Source of the DNA: Terriglobia bacterium
GTDB lineage: Bacteria > Acidobacteriota > Terriglobia > Bryobacterales > Bryobacteraceae
Assembly: GCA_020073345.1 (NCBI GenBank)
Contig: JAIQFI010000036.1
Coordinates: 1-64,000, forward strand
Reading direction: 5' to 3'
DNA: 64,000 nt
Shown here: in pieces, positions 35,537-44,544 of the stretch
How positions within the stretch are numbered: position 1 is the stretch's first letter
Layout of the letters: every line of letters starts with the position of its first letter
The notes under the pieces: generated by a model
What the model saw: only the letters and a program-made list of their open reading frames with translations
Databases searched by the model: none
What the model was told of the DNA's origin: nothing
Translations under genes and position numbers: made by a program

Positions 35537-36127
35537 ATGAAAAACCTTGCTGTGGTACTGGTCCTGGCATGTGCGGGCTCCGCCTGGGGGCAGTCGTTCG
35601 AGGTCTGGTTTAACGGCGGGCAATCGCTGCTGTCTAATAAGACTCTCGGGAGTACGGTGCCCGCGGCGCAGGGAGGGAAAAAAGACGATTTCCAGCTGGA
35701 GGATGGCTTCCGCTTCAGCTTTAGGATCGATCTCAACAACGACAGCCATTTCGGCCACGAGGTCCAGTACGCCTACAATCGAACTAAACTGAACTCCGGT
35801 GGAATCGAGCAAGGCATGGCGATCCACCAGGGCGGATACAATTTCCTCTTATACGCCACGCCAGAGGGTACGCGCATCCGGCCCTTCGCCACGGGAGGCG
35901 TGGGGTTCGCCAATTATGTGCCTCCTGGCTCCTCGGCCGCCCAGGGCGGAGGCTCCAACAAGTTCGGCTTCAACTACGGGGGCGGCGTGAAAATGCGCGT
36001 GACTTCCTTGTTTGGACTCCGCGTGGATGTCCGCCAATACACCACACCCAAGCCCTTCGATCTGTTTCTTAAAGAGGGCTGGCTGCGCCAGACGGAAATA
36101 TCCGCCGGCTTTGGTGTGATGTTCTAG
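35537..36127 (+). CDS. Small outer-membrane beta-barrel protein
   Basis: The 196-residue product has a signal peptide (KNLAVVLVLACAGSAWGQ) and alternating hydrophobic/polar strands typical of eight-stranded OmpA/OmpX-type barrels: GFRFSFRIDLNNDSHFGHEV, KLNSGGIEQGMAIHQGGYNF, RIRPFATGGVGFANYVPPGS and FGFNYGGGVKMRVTSLFGLR. It ends ISAGFGVMF with the terminal aromatic residue that outer-membrane assembly prefers. It is a porin-like or adhesin-like barrel of unknown ligand. It lies between PhzF and the histidine kinase. Confidence 0.75.
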   Translation: MKNLAVVLVLACAGSAWGQSFEVWFNGGQSLLSNKTLGSTVPAAQGGKKDDFQLEDGFRFSFRIDLNNDSHFGHEVQYAYNRTKLNSGGIEQGMAIHQGGYNFLLYATPEGTRIRPFATGGVGFANYVPPGSSAAQGGGSNKFGFNYGGGVKMRVTSLFGLRVDVRQYTTPKPFDLFLKEGWLRQTEISAGFGVMF

Positions 36128-36183
36128 GGCTGGTCTGGAGACGGGACCCGCAGGCTAGAATAAAAGCGCGGGCTAAAACAAGA

Positions 36184-39100
36184 ATGTCTCGGAACGTGTC
36201 GCGGCGAGTCGGTCCGGCAGCAGGGCTTTTGCTGCTGGTGGCACTCGGCTTGCCCAAAACCGCATTCGGACTGGATCCGAACCGCGGGCTCACACAATAT
36301 GTTCACCGCATCTGGCAGACCCAGCAAGGCCTGCCGCAGGGGGGCATCCTCGAGATATTTCAGACTCGCGTCGGTTACCTGTGGCTGGCCACGCAGACCG
36401 GACTGGTGCGCTTCGACGGCGTACGCTTCCAGCAAGCCGAGGACATCATTCCTGGCGCGCCTCCAAACCTGTGGGTCCGGGCCGCGCTAGAGGACCAGCG
36501 CGGGGCCTTGTGGCTCGGTTCCAACGAAACGGGACTGTACCGCCTCGGGGCCGACGGCGTGACGCAGTACACCACCACGCAAGGTCTGCCGTCCAATGCC
36601 ATACAGTGCCTGGTCCAGGGACACGACGGTGTGATGTGGGTGTGCACCGAGAGCGGTCTAGCCCGCGCAGACGTCTCCCGCGGCGAACCACGCTTTCAGC
36701 CAGCGCCGGTGTTGACCATGGAGAATGTCCGTACGGCGTGCGAGGACGCGAGCGGCTCCCTGTGGGTAGGAGGCGATGGACCCCGCGTTGCGATTCAGAG
36801 TAACGGTAGCTTCACATCCCGTCCGCTCAAGGGAATTCCAGCGTCCGGATCCGTGCGCGCGTTGCTGTGCACCGGAGACGCAGTCTGGGTTGGAACCAGC
36901 GATGGGTTGATCCGTATCCGCGGCGGTGAGCAACATCTCTTTGGAGTGAAGGACGGCCTGGGGGAAGGTTTTGTATTCTCCCTGGCGGAAGGCTCTGCGG
37001 GAAGCATCTGGGTCGGTACTCGCAACGGCTTTAGCCGCGTGCGAGACGGCGGCATCGACAGCTTTCGCTCCCAGGACGGGCTGTCGCAGAGCACCGCGTT
37101 GTCGGTGTTTGAAGATCGTGAAGGAACCCTGTGGGTGGGCACCAAACGCGGCTTGAACCAGTTTGTGGATGGGCGCGGCGTGCCCTACACCGTCAGCGAA
37201 GGACTTCCCAGCAACGATGCTGGGCCGGTGCTCGAGGACCGCAGCGGCGTAGTCTGGGCCGGCACGTTGGATCGCGGCCTGGCGCGCTTTGACGGGCGGG
37301 GATTCCATTCTTTGACGACCCGCGACGGGCTGGCATCGAATACTGTGTACGCGCTGGCCGAGGATCGCGACGGCTCGCTGTGGGCGGGCACGCAAAACGG
37401 GTTGAACCAGTTGCGCGGCGGGCGCGTGGTAGAAACCTACACCGTCCGGCGCGGCCTTCCGGGGAACTTCATCCGGAGCCTGTATCAGGATCGTGCGGGC
37501 GTGCTATGGGCGGGAACCGAACACGGGCTGGCGTTATTCCGCGGCGGAAGCTTCGAGCCTGCGCCCGGATTGCCCGGGGACGCCGTGGTGGCGCTCTCAG
37601 AAGATCGCGACGGGCACATCGTGATGGCTACCGAGCGCGGAGTCTTCCAGAGCATATCCCCAGGCGTATCCGGTGGATTCCGCGAGATCAAGTCGAATGG
37701 AGCTTCGATTCGGCCGGTGAACACTCTTTATCGCGACAGCGACGGGCTGCTGTGGATGGGGCTGAATGGCGGCGGGCTGCGATTGTTGAACAATGCGCCG
37801 AACGGCGACGAGGTCACCGCCTTCTTCACTCGCGACGGACTCTACGACGGGGAAATCTACGGGATCGTGACAGACGATCAGGACCGCCTGTGGATGGCGT
37901 GCAGCCGCGGCGTTTTTTCCGTGCCGCGCGGCGAGCTGCGCCAGTTCGCGGCCGGGCAGATCAAGAAAGTGACCAGCGCGCCCTATAGTCCGATGGACGC
38001 ACAACGGGTGATCGAAGGACAGTCCGGCGTAGCCCCGGTGCTTTCCAGGACCCACGACGGACGCCTGTGGTTCTCCACCATTCGCGGATTGCTGGTGCTC
38101 GATCCCAGCCACTGGCAGCGTGAGTCTGCGCCGCCGCTGGTAGTGATCGAGAACCCTATCCTCAATGGCCACAGCGAACTGCCGGACCATATTGGAGACG
38201 TGCCCCCCGGTCAGAAGAACATGGAGTTCAACTACACGGGTCTGGCGTATTATTTGCCAACCCGTTTGCGATTCCGCTACATACTGGAAGGATATGATCG
38301 GGACTGGATCGACGCGGGCAACCGGCGTGAGGCTTTTTACACCAATTTGCCGCCCGGGAACTTCCGGTTTCGGGTAAAGGCCTGCAACGCCGATAATCTT
38401 TGTACCGAAGAAGGCGCTTCCGTGGCTTTTTCGCTGGCGCCGCACTTCTACCAGCGGGTGTGGTTCTGGCCACTGATAGCGGCGGCTATCGCGGGGCTGG
38501 GCTGGCTGGTCTACCAGTTGCGCATCCGCCGCCTGCGCGAACGGTATGATCTCATCCTGGCCGAACGTAGCCGCATCGCTCGCGAGCTGCACGATACGCT
38601 CATTCAAGGATTCTCCGGCATCACCATGGCCATGCAGGCGCTAGCTGGCCGGTTGCGCTCCTCGCAGGAGCGGGAAACGCTCGAAGACATTATTCGCGAC
38701 GCCGCAACGTGCCTGCGCGAGACGCGCCAGTCGGTGGCGGGCTTGCGCGCCGGACACGATTCAGAATCGGGCTTGACCGCCGCCATCGGAACCGCGGCAC
38801 GCGAGATCACCGATACCAAGGATGTCCGCCTCAAACTCAAATTGGAAAAAGGCTTGCGCAAACTGCCCGCCGACGTGGAGTACAACCTGCTGCGCATCGC
38901 CAGCGAAGCCGTATCTAATTCGGTGAAGCATTCCGGCGCGAGAAACATTGAAGTCGCGCTGGAATCGACGCCCGAAGCGCTGCGGCTCATGGTGCATGAC
39001 GACGGGTCCGGGCTCGGAAAAGAAGGCTCCGCGCTGCGCCCGGGCCATTACGGAATCATCGGCATGAAGGAACGCGCTACCCAGATCGGCGCCGACCTCC

Positions 39101-39207
39101 AACTGCGGAGCGAGCCGGGCCAAGGAACCACGGTGTCGGTGCTGCTGCCGGCGGGGCGGGCAGGGTCTCCCGCGGATAAAGTCGAGAAGGTCGAAACACT
39201 CTCATGA
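36184..39207 (+). CDS. Sensor histidine kinase with two-component propeller and Y_Y_Y domain
   Basis: This is a 1007-residue hybrid-like sensor of the periplasmic-propeller type. After a signal peptide (residues 8-28), about 650 residues contain repeated Reg_prop units (GTLWVGTKRGLNQF, GSLWAGTQNGLNQL, LWMGLNGGGLRLL) forming two seven-bladed propellers. A Y_Y_Y domain (NYTGLAYYLPTRLRFRYILE) leads to a transmembrane helix (WFWPLIAAAIAGLGWLVYQL). The cytoplasmic part has HisKA_3 with phospho-acceptor His in IARELHDTLIQGFSGI and a HATPase_c domain (SEAVSNSVKHSGARNI; HDDGSGLG). It lacks a receiver. It overlaps the response-regulator gene by ATGA, so the pair is one module. Confidence 0.95.
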   Translation: MSRNVSRRVGPAAGLLLLVALGLPKTAFGLDPNRGLTQYVHRIWQTQQGLPQGGILEIFQTRVGYLWLATQTGLVRFDGVRFQQAEDIIPGAPPNLWVRAALEDQRGALWLGSNETGLYRLGADGVTQYTTTQGLPSNAIQCLVQGHDGVMWVCTESGLARADVSRGEPRFQPAPVLTMENVRTACEDASGSLWVGGDGPRVAIQSNGSFTSRPLKGIPASGSVRALLCTGDAVWVGTSDGLIRIRGGEQHLFGVKDGLGEGFVFSLAEGSAGSIWVGTRNGFSRVRDGGIDSFRSQDGLSQSTALSVFEDREGTLWVGTKRGLNQFVDGRGVPYTVSEGLPSNDAGPVLEDRSGVVWAGTLDRGLARFDGRGFHSLTTRDGLASNTVYALAEDRDGSLWAGTQNGLNQLRGGRVVETYTVRRGLPGNFIRSLYQDRAGVLWAGTEHGLALFRGGSFEPAPGLPGDAVVALSEDRDGHIVMATERGVFQSISPGVSGGFREIKSNGASIRPVNTLYRDSDGLLWMGLNGGGLRLLNNAPNGDEVTAFFTRDGLYDGEIYGIVTDDQDRLWMACSRGVFSVPRGELRQFAAGQIKKVTSAPYSPMDAQRVIEGQSGVAPVLSRTHDGRLWFSTIRGLLVLDPSHWQRESAPPLVVIENPILNGHSELPDHIGDVPPGQKNMEFNYTGLAYYLPTRLRFRYILEGYDRDWIDAGNRREAFYTNLPPGNFRFRVKACNADNLCTEEGASVAFSLAPHFYQRVWFWPLIAAAIAGLGWLVYQLRIRRLRERYDLILAERSRIARELHDTLIQGFSGITMAMQALAGRLRSSQERETLEDIIRDAATCLRETRQSVAGLRAGHDSESGLTAAIGTAAREITDTKDVRLKLKLEKGLRKLPADVEYNLLRIASEAVSNSVKHSGARNIEVALESTPEALRLMVHDDGSGLGKEGSALRPGHYGIIGMKERATQIGADLQLRSEPGQGTTVSVLLPAGRAGSPADKVEKVETLS

Positions 39208-39839
39208 GTCCGGAAGCGCCGATACGTGTTTTGTGCGCCGACGACCATCCGCTGGTGCGCAAAGGCATCGCCTCCATACTGGCCAATGAGACCGACGTGG
39301 TCCTGGTCGGCGAGGCGGGCAGTGGTCAGGAAGCCGTGGAGCAGTTCCGGAAATTAAAGCCGGACGTGGTCCTGATGGACCTGCGCATGGCGGAGATGAA
39401 CGGAATCGAAGCCACCCGCATCATTCGCAGCGAGGCTCCGGAAGCCAAGATCATCGCGCTCACCAGCTACGACGGCGATCAGGATATCTATCGCGCGATT
39501 GAAGCCGGTGTGCGCGGCTACATCTTGAAAGAGATGGTCCATACCGAGGTGCTGCGCGCCATCCGCACCGTGCACGCGGGCAAGCGCCTGATGCCGGCCG
39601 AAGTGGCCGAGCGTTTGAGCGAATACTTCCCGCAGATGGCCCTGACGCCGCGCGAAGTGGAAGTCCTGCGCTTTGTCGCCAAGGGGATGGCGAACAAAGA
39701 GATCGCCCACCAGCTCGGCACCGCCAGCGGGACCATCAAGATGCACATCCAGAATATCCTGGCGAAATTAGATGCATCCGACCGCACGCACGCCGTGACC
39801 ATCGCGCTGGAGCGGGGAATTTTGCATCTCGATTTCTGA
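39204..39839 (+). CDS. NarL/FixJ-type response regulator
   Basis: The 211-residue response regulator has a receiver domain with acidic pocket (CADDHP), phospho-acceptor Asp59 in VVLMDLRMAEMNGIEA and the conserved Lys in GYILKEM. Its C-terminal LuxR-type HTH reads LTPREVEVLRFVAKGMANKE then IAHQLGTASGTIKMHIQNIL. The start overlaps the sensor-kinase stop (ATGA), which identifies its cognate kinase. Targets are unknown, though the flanking outer-membrane and acetyltransferase genes are candidates. Confidence 0.95.
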   Translation: MSPEAPIRVLCADDHPLVRKGIASILANETDVVLVGEAGSGQEAVEQFRKLKPDVVLMDLRMAEMNGIEATRIIRSEAPEAKIIALTSYDGDQDIYRAIEAGVRGYILKEMVHTEVLRAIRTVHAGKRLMPAEVAERLSEYFPQMALTPREVEVLRFVAKGMANKEIAHQLGTASGTIKMHIQNILAKLDASDRTHAVTIALERGILHLDF

Positions 39840-40402
39840 TGCCGCCGCCCGGTGTTGAGATCGTCACGCCGAGATTGTGGCTGCGCCGCTGGCGAACCGA
39901 AGACCTGGAACCCTTCGCCGCGCTGAACACCGACCCGGAAGTGATGGAGCACTTTCCGTCCACTTTGTCACGCGAGGAAACTGCGGCCGCGGTGGGCTGG
40001 ATCGAGAAGCACTTCGAACGCCATGGTTTTGGCCTGTGGGCTGTCGATGTGCCGGGGCACACGCGTTTCTCCGGATTCATCGGTTTGGCCGTTCCGACCT
40101 TTGAAACTTCCTTCACGCCCTGCATCGAAATCGGCTGGCGGCTGGCGCGCCCCTGGTGGGGACAAGGCTTTGCCACCGAAGGAGCTCGGGCTGCGCTGGC
40201 ATACGGTTTCGAACGTCTGGACTTGCCCGAAATCGTTTCGTTCACGGTACCGGGCAACGTCCGCTCACGCCGCGTGATGGAGAAGCTGGGGATGCGATAT
40301 TCGGAAGACTTCGCGCATCCCCGCATTGACCCGCTACATCCGCTCAGCCGTCACGTACTCTATCGCTTGTCGCGCGCGGAGTGGGCTAGCGGACGTCCTT
40401 GA
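39839..40402 (+). CDS. GNAT-family N-acetyltransferase (RimJ/RimL-like)
   Basis: The 187-residue protein has TPRLWLRRWRTEDLEPFAAL at the N-terminus, a classic RimJ/RimL-type opening. The acetyl-CoA site region follows (EIGWRLARPWWGQGFATEGA), and the C-terminal VPGNVRSRRVMEKLGMRY is the conserved end strand-helix. The substrate could be a protein N-terminus, an amino acid or an antibiotic and is not determined. Its ATG overlaps the response regulator stop (tgatg), so it is in that operon. It is convergent with the VOC-domain gene and their 3' ends overlap by 17 bases. Confidence 0.88.
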   Translation: MPPPGVEIVTPRLWLRRWRTEDLEPFAALNTDPEVMEHFPSTLSREETAAAVGWIEKHFERHGFGLWAVDVPGHTRFSGFIGLAVPTFETSFTPCIEIGWRLARPWWGQGFATEGARAALAYGFERLDLPEIVSFTVPGNVRSRRVMEKLGMRYSEDFAHPRIDPLHPLSRHVLYRLSRAEWASGRP

Positions 40403-41345
40403 CCCGCGTGGCCGGAATCCACTGGTAGCCGAACGGATCGACGAGGCCCGCAGTGCGGTCGCCGTATTGCTGGTCGGCGGGCGGCCAGAGAGACTTCGCG
40501 CCAGCTTGGATCGCGCGGTGATAAACCGCATCGCAATCGTCGACAAACAAATAGAACCCGCTCGGCAGGGGGTTGGGCGATTCGCCCATCTCAAGCACGG
40601 CATCTCCGATCTGAGCCGCGGCGTACATCACTTTACCGCCATGTTCGTGGACAACCAGTTCTTTCGCGCCCATGACCGTGGTCAGGAAATCTATGTATTT
40701 GCGCACACTGTTGGGATGCGCAAACGGTGTAACGTTCCACAGATTCTCGAGAGCGGGGGTGGCTCCGAGATGCGTCGCGATGTACCACTGGTTGCCGGCG
40801 GCGTCTTTCACATATCCGGCCCGTTCGCCGTAACTGTGGTCGGAGGGTGCGCCCAGGGACGTGGCTCCGGCCTCCAGGGCGCGGTTGTAGGTGGCGTCGC
40901 AGTCCGGAACATAGACGTGAAAAGCCCCAATCCGCTCCTGGCCGGGCAGGCCCGGATTGCCCATGATGAGGAGATCGGTATCGTCGACTTTAACGGACGC
41001 GATGAACCCCTCTCCGTGCGGATGTCGTGACGTTTCCTGAGCACCAAAGGTGCGCTTCAAGAAATCGATCAATTCCGGTGCGTTGGGAACGGCGATGAAA
41101 GGGGTGATGGTATGGAAACCCTCACGAACCGGCGTAACAGTAGATATAGGCATGGTTGCTCTCCTTTGTAAATCGGATTTCAAGCGTTTCTGAAAACTTT
41201 CGTCGGGCAGATCGCGCAAGCTGGCCGCGATTTCTGACAGGGCCGCGAGCTCCGAGCCAGTTGCGGGCGATCCGCCGGTTAACAAAGCGTCGATCACCAG
41301 GTCGAGTTGGTCCACTTTCACGTTGTCGAGCGCATCGTCAGGCAT
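40386..41345 (-). CDS. VOC (PhnB-like) double-domain protein with helical N-terminal extension, ECF-sigma partner
   Basis: The 319-residue protein has a helical N-terminal segment (residues 1-64: VDQLDLVIDALLTGGSPATG, LPDESFQKRLKSDLQRRA) of a type seen at the N-terminus of sigma-associated proteins. Two tandem PhnB/glyoxalase-like VOC domains follow (HTITPFIAVPNAPELIDFLK; VTPFAHPNSVRKYIDFLTTV). It overlaps the upstream ECF sigma gene by 8 bases. A second start, ATG 41153 at residue 65, has an excellent ribosome site (aaggag, 7 bases upstream) and would give a 255-residue VOC-only form. The extension may contact the sigma factor and the VOC domains may sense a small molecule; both are inference. 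Confidence 0.8.
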   Translation of the reverse strand: MPDDALDNVKVDQLDLVIDALLTGGSPATGSELAALSEIAASLRDLPDESFQKRLKSDLQRRATMPISTVTPVREGFHTITPFIAVPNAPELIDFLKRTFGAQETSRHPHGEGFIASVKVDDTDLLIMGNPGLPGQERIGAFHVYVPDCDATYNRALEAGATSLGAPSDHSYGERAGYVKDAAGNQWYIATHLGATPALENLWNVTPFAHPNSVRKYIDFLTTVMGAKELVVHEHGGKVMYAAAQIGDAVLEMGESPNPLPSGFYLFVDDCDAVYHRAIQAGAKSLWPPADQQYGDRTAGLVDPFGYQWIPATRVKDVR

Positions 41346-41862
41346 GAGCGCCCTCCATCTGAGTCCGGAGATTTTCGATGGCCCGGAATTGCAGTTGTTT
41401 TACCGCGCCCTCCGTGCGGCCGAGCTCTCCGGCAATCTCACGGATACTTTTCTGCTCAACAAAACGCATGTGAATCACGCGGAACTGCGCCTCCGGAAGC
41501 CGGTCCACCAGTTGAAACAGCATGGCGCTGCGTTCGATCTCCTCGGGACCCGGCCGGTCGGGGTTCAGAGCCGGATTCCCCGATTCGCGTCCGCTGCGCT
41601 GCCAGTGGTCGGCGATGGCTCTTGACGCGATCCGCAACAGCCAGGCAATAAACGGAACTCCACGCCATTCGAACTTGCCGATTCCCGTCAGGGCCTCGCG
41701 GAAAACTTCAGACGTCAGATCCTCGGCCTGATGCCGGTCGCCGACGCGGCGGATTACGTAGGCGTAAACGCGATGGAAGTTGCGCTCGTACAGCTCATCG
41801 AAGCACGCAGGATCGCGCTGGGCGGCATCCACCAGCAGGCGATCGTCTTCGTCCGCGCTCAT
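41338..41862 (-). CDS. ECF-type sigma-70 factor
   Basis: The 174-residue sigma factor has region 2 (FDELYERNFHRVYAYVIRRV and QAEDLTSEVFREAL) and region 4 (VIHMRFVEQKSIREIAGELG, RTEGAVKQLQFRAIENLRTQ). A linker with RESGNPALNPDRPGPEEIER separates them. The overlapping downstream VOC protein takes the place normally held by an anti-sigma gene. It differs clearly from the TIGR02999-type sigma at 17 kb. No target promoter can be deduced. Confidence 0.92.
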   Translation of the reverse strand: MSADEDDRLLVDAAQRDPACFDELYERNFHRVYAYVIRRVGDRHQAEDLTSEVFREALTGIGKFEWRGVPFIAWLLRIASRAIADHWQRSGRESGNPALNPDRPGPEEIERSAMLFQLVDRLPEAQFRVIHMRFVEQKSIREIAGELGRTEGAVKQLQFRAIENLRTQMEGAHA

Positions 41863-41896
41863 TCTGTCTCGTTAATCCGCCGGAAGGGGCAAAAAG

Positions 41897-42229
41897 TTAC
41901 GCCCGCCGTTTGGGAGTTCTAGCTCGCTTATTCGTCCAGGCCATCCGGAGAGCGTCTTCCAGGATGTCCGGCTTCACTTTGGCCAGACGGACCAAAGTCG
42001 CGCCCTTCTCACCCCACTTGTTCGGGACCGGCAAGAAGATCTCGGGCGCGTCTTCGATCATCCCGGCCTGCTGCTCGGGCGTAAGTAACAGCACGCCGCA
42101 TCCGTCCTTTTCATAGGCCAGCGTGGCGAAGATTTTTCCTCCCACCCGGAAGTCGGCCACATGGAAATGGGAACCTTCGGCCGTGTCCGGAAAGCTGAGG
42201 GCGAGACGCCGGAAACCCGCTGCGGTCAC
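41897..42229 (-). CDS. MmcQ/YjbR family protein
   Basis: The 110-residue protein is of the MmcQ/YjbR fold (double wing DNA-binding-like). FRRLALSFPDTAEGSHFHVA opens the domain, FRVGGKIFATLAYEKDGCGV forms the central strands, and the C-terminal helix DILEDALRMAWTNKRA is typical. Family members are widespread and mostly uncharacterised; DNA binding has been suggested from structure. The gene is 34 bases upstream of the ECF sigma gene on the same strand, so it may share its transcript. Confidence 0.85.
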   Translation of the reverse strand: MTAAGFRRLALSFPDTAEGSHFHVADFRVGGKIFATLAYEKDGCGVLLLTPEQQAGMIEDAPEIFLPVPNKWGEKGATLVRLAKVKPDILEDALRMAWTNKRARTPKRRA

Positions 42230-42335
42230 GTTGTTAGCATAATCTACCCGCGCGTATGCCGTTCGGCGAAGCTTTCGCTGGACTCATTGGGGGTCGAACC
42301 AGGCGGCCGAAGGGGGCATAGTGGGATGAACAGGG

Positions 42336-42602
42336 ATGATCAAGATCGAGTCCAAGCCGGACGCCACAGGTACGGTCAGGGTGACGCTGGCCGGGAGAAT
42401 GAACGGGAATTCGCTGGGTGAACTTCGCCGCGCGATTGATCGCGCGCGCAGGCAGCGAGCCCGCCGCGTGCTGCTCGACCTGGGCGAGATCACTCTGGCG
42501 GACCGCGCCAGCATCGACTTTCTGGTGCAGCAAAGCAGGGATGAGGTCGAGCTGATCAACTGTCCTCCGTACATCCAGCCGTGGATCGCCGGCGAGCGTT
42601 GA
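42336..42602 (+). CDS. Small STAS-domain protein
   Basis: The 88-residue product fits a STAS (anti-sigma antagonist) fold: TGTVRVTLAGRMNGNSLGEL, RRVLLDLGEITLADRASIDF and a final VELINCPPYIQPWI. The position usually holding the phosphorylated Ser of SpoIIAA-type proteins reads DRASIDFL, with Ser near residue 60 as the candidate. A role as an anti-anti-sigma switch or a structural STAS module is possible, but no anti-sigma kinase is adjacent. It ends 8 bases from the convergent NRAMP gene. Confidence 0.7.
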   Translation: MIKIESKPDATGTVRVTLAGRMNGNSLGELRRAIDRARRQRARRVLLDLGEITLADRASIDFLVQQSRDEVELINCPPYIQPWIAGER

Positions 42603-42609
42603 GGCGTTT

Positions 42610-44496
42610 CTAAGCAAGTGGGGCCGGCGGCTCGGCCACCACCAGCACCGCCGCGGACACGGCGTGACGAACGCCGTCGATGGTGGAACCGAAGATCAAA
42701 TCCTTCAAGCCGGTGTGCCCGTGTGCACCCATCACCACCAGATCGGGCTGGATTGTGCGGGCTGCGCGTATGATTTCAGCTCGGGGACTGCGCCCGTGGA
42801 CAATCCTGAGGTCGGCTTCCAGGCCGGTTGTTTTCAGGGAATTCACGATGTCCTCCAAGTACTCCTGACCGGTGGAGACTTCGGCTGTGGACGCCAGGGG
42901 TCCGAACAACTGACTCGTGGCCCCTTCTTCCACGTGCAGCAGGTGAATGGCGGCCCCATGCAGGCGCGCCATGGCGGCAGCGTGGGCGACGGCGGCGCGA
43001 TCGCGATCGGAATGATCGAGCGGGACAAGAATGGAGTGGTACTTGAGGCCCGGAAGGTCGGTGGCCACGGCTGCGCCAGGATGGCGTGCCGGAACGGGCT
43101 GAGGGTGCGGGCGTGCGAACGTCACCCAGCCAAGCAGAACCACCACGCCGAGCACCATGGGGACAATGAACCAGGCTCGCCAGGGGGCATCGGAAACCCA
43201 CGGAATGATGGCGGTCGCGGCCAGGCGGAAATTCAGCACAATGATGAGCGCGGCCGAAGCCCAGGCCAGGAGGTTGACCCAGGGGCGGTTGGCGAACTCA
43301 CCCATGCGGCTGCGGTCGCTGGTGAAGCGTATGAGAGGAATGATGGCGAACGGAAGTTGCATACTGAGGATCACCTGGCTCAGAATGAGCAGGCGGTAGG
43401 TGCCCTGATCGCCGCTGGAGGAAACGGTAATCACCGCCGGGATAATCGCGACCGAGCGGGTAATCAGGCGGCGCAGCCAGGGGCGTACGCGCAAGTTCAG
43501 AAACCCTTCCATGACGATTTGCCCGGCGTAGGTTCCCGTGAGCGTTGAAGACTGACCACTCGCCAGCAATGCGACGGCAAAGAGTCCGCTGGCGAGGGCG
43601 GTCCCCAGCAGCGGAGCGAGCAGCTCATGCGCCTGCTGAATCTCGGTAACGACCGTGCCGCTTTTGAAGAAGACCGCAGCGGCGAGCACCAGAATGGCTG
43701 CGTTTACGATCAGAGCGCCGTTCAAGGCGATGAAAGAATCGATGAAGTTGTAACGACAGGCAATTCTGCGTTCAGCGAAGGTTTTGCCGATGCGGCGCGT
43801 CTGCACCAGCGCGGAATGCAGGTAGAGGTTGTGCGGCATCACCGTCGCGCCCAGCATTCCGATGGCGACGTACAGGCTGGCATCGTTCAATCGCGGAATG
43901 AGCCCGGAGGTGACTGCGCTGAATAGAGGCTTGGCGAACGTGAGCTCGATCAGGAAACATCCGGTCACTATCAGTACCAGCGACAGGATAATGGCTTCGA
44001 CTAACCGGATACCGTAACGGGTCAGCCATAGAACCAGGATCGTGTCTAAAGCGGTGAGCAGAACACCGGCAGTCAGCGGGATGTGGAACAAAAGGTTCAG
44101 GCCGATGGCCGCTCCCAGCACTTCCGCCAGATCGCAGGCCGCGATGGCGATTTCGCACAGGAACCACAAAGAGTTCGACACGGTGCGCGGATACGCTTCC
44201 CGGCAAGCCTGCGCCAGATCGCGTCCGGAGACGATTCCGAGGCGGGCGGACAGCGTCTGGAGCAGGATCGCCATGGCGTTGGACAACACCAGGACCCACA
44301 AAAGCTGGTAGCCGAAGCGGGCGCCACCTTCAAGGTCGGTGGCCCAGTTCCCGGGGTCCATGTAGCCGACACTGACCAGGTAGGCCGGTCCGGCGAAGGC
44401 AAACATCCGGCGGAAGGCGGTGGGCCAGGCCGTATGGACGCTAGCATGAACCTCGGGCAGGGAGGCCGGGCCTGCTAGCTGCGGTTTCATCCCCAT
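42610..44496 (-). CDS. NRAMP-family divalent metal transporter fused to a UspA domain
   Basis: The 628-residue protein combines an MntH-type transporter with a universal stress domain. The transporter (about residues 30-455) has eleven or so membrane helices with metal-site motifs [14 protein letters not shown] (helix 1) and [20 protein letters not shown] (helix 6). The cytoplasmic C-terminus (about 475-625) is UspA-like ([20 protein letters not shown]) with the ATP-binding loop [20 protein letters not shown]. It should import Mn2+ or Fe2+ with protons. The Usp part may regulate transport by nucleotide binding, which is inference. A palindrome overlaps the start codon, suggesting metal-dependent repression. 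Confidence 0.9.
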   Translation of the reverse strand: MGMKPQLAGPASLPEVHASVHTAWPTAFRRMFAFAGPAYLVSVGYMDPGNWATDLEGGARFGYQLLWVLVLSNAMAILLQTLSARLGIVSGRDLAQACREAYPRTVSNSLWFLCEIAIAACDLAEVLGAAIGLNLLFHIPLTAGVLLTALDTILVLWLTRYGIRLVEAIILSLVLIVTGCFLIELTFAKPLFSAVTSGLIPRLNDASLYVAIGMLGATVMPHNLYLHSALVQTRRIGKTFAERRIACRYNFIDSFIALNGALIVNAAILVLAAAVFFKSGTVVTEIQQAHELLAPLLGTALASGLFAVALLASGQSSTLTGTYAGQIVMEGFLNLRVRPWLRRLITRSVAIIPAVITVSSSGDQGTYRLLILSQVILSMQLPFAIIPLIRFTSDRSRMGEFANRPWVNLLAWASAALIIVLNFRLAATAIIPWVSDAPWRAWFIVPMVLGVVVLLGWVTFARPHPQPVPARHPGAAVATDLPGLKYHSILVPLDHSDRDRAAVAHAAAMARLHGAAIHLLHVEEGATSQLFGPLASTAEVSTGQEYLEDIVNSLKTTGLEADLRIVHGRSPRAEIIRAARTIQPDLVVMGAHGHTGLKDLIFGSTIDGVRHAVSAAVLVVAEPPAPLA

Positions 44497-44510
44497 AGTT
44501 AACTATAGTT
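44495..44510. promoter_or_regulatory. Candidate metalloregulator operator at the NRAMP start
   Basis: Atagttaactat (44495-44506) is a perfect 12-bp palindrome and overlaps a second one, aactatagtt (44501-44510). They lie between a -10-like tagaat on the minus strand (44517-44512) and the start codon, i.e. at the expected transcription start. Such AT-rich dyads are typical of DtxR/MntR or Fur-type operators; the regulator is not in the window. Confidence 0.4.
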
Positions 44511-44544
44511 CATTCTAGAGTTCGGCGGACGCGCCACTGGAGCT

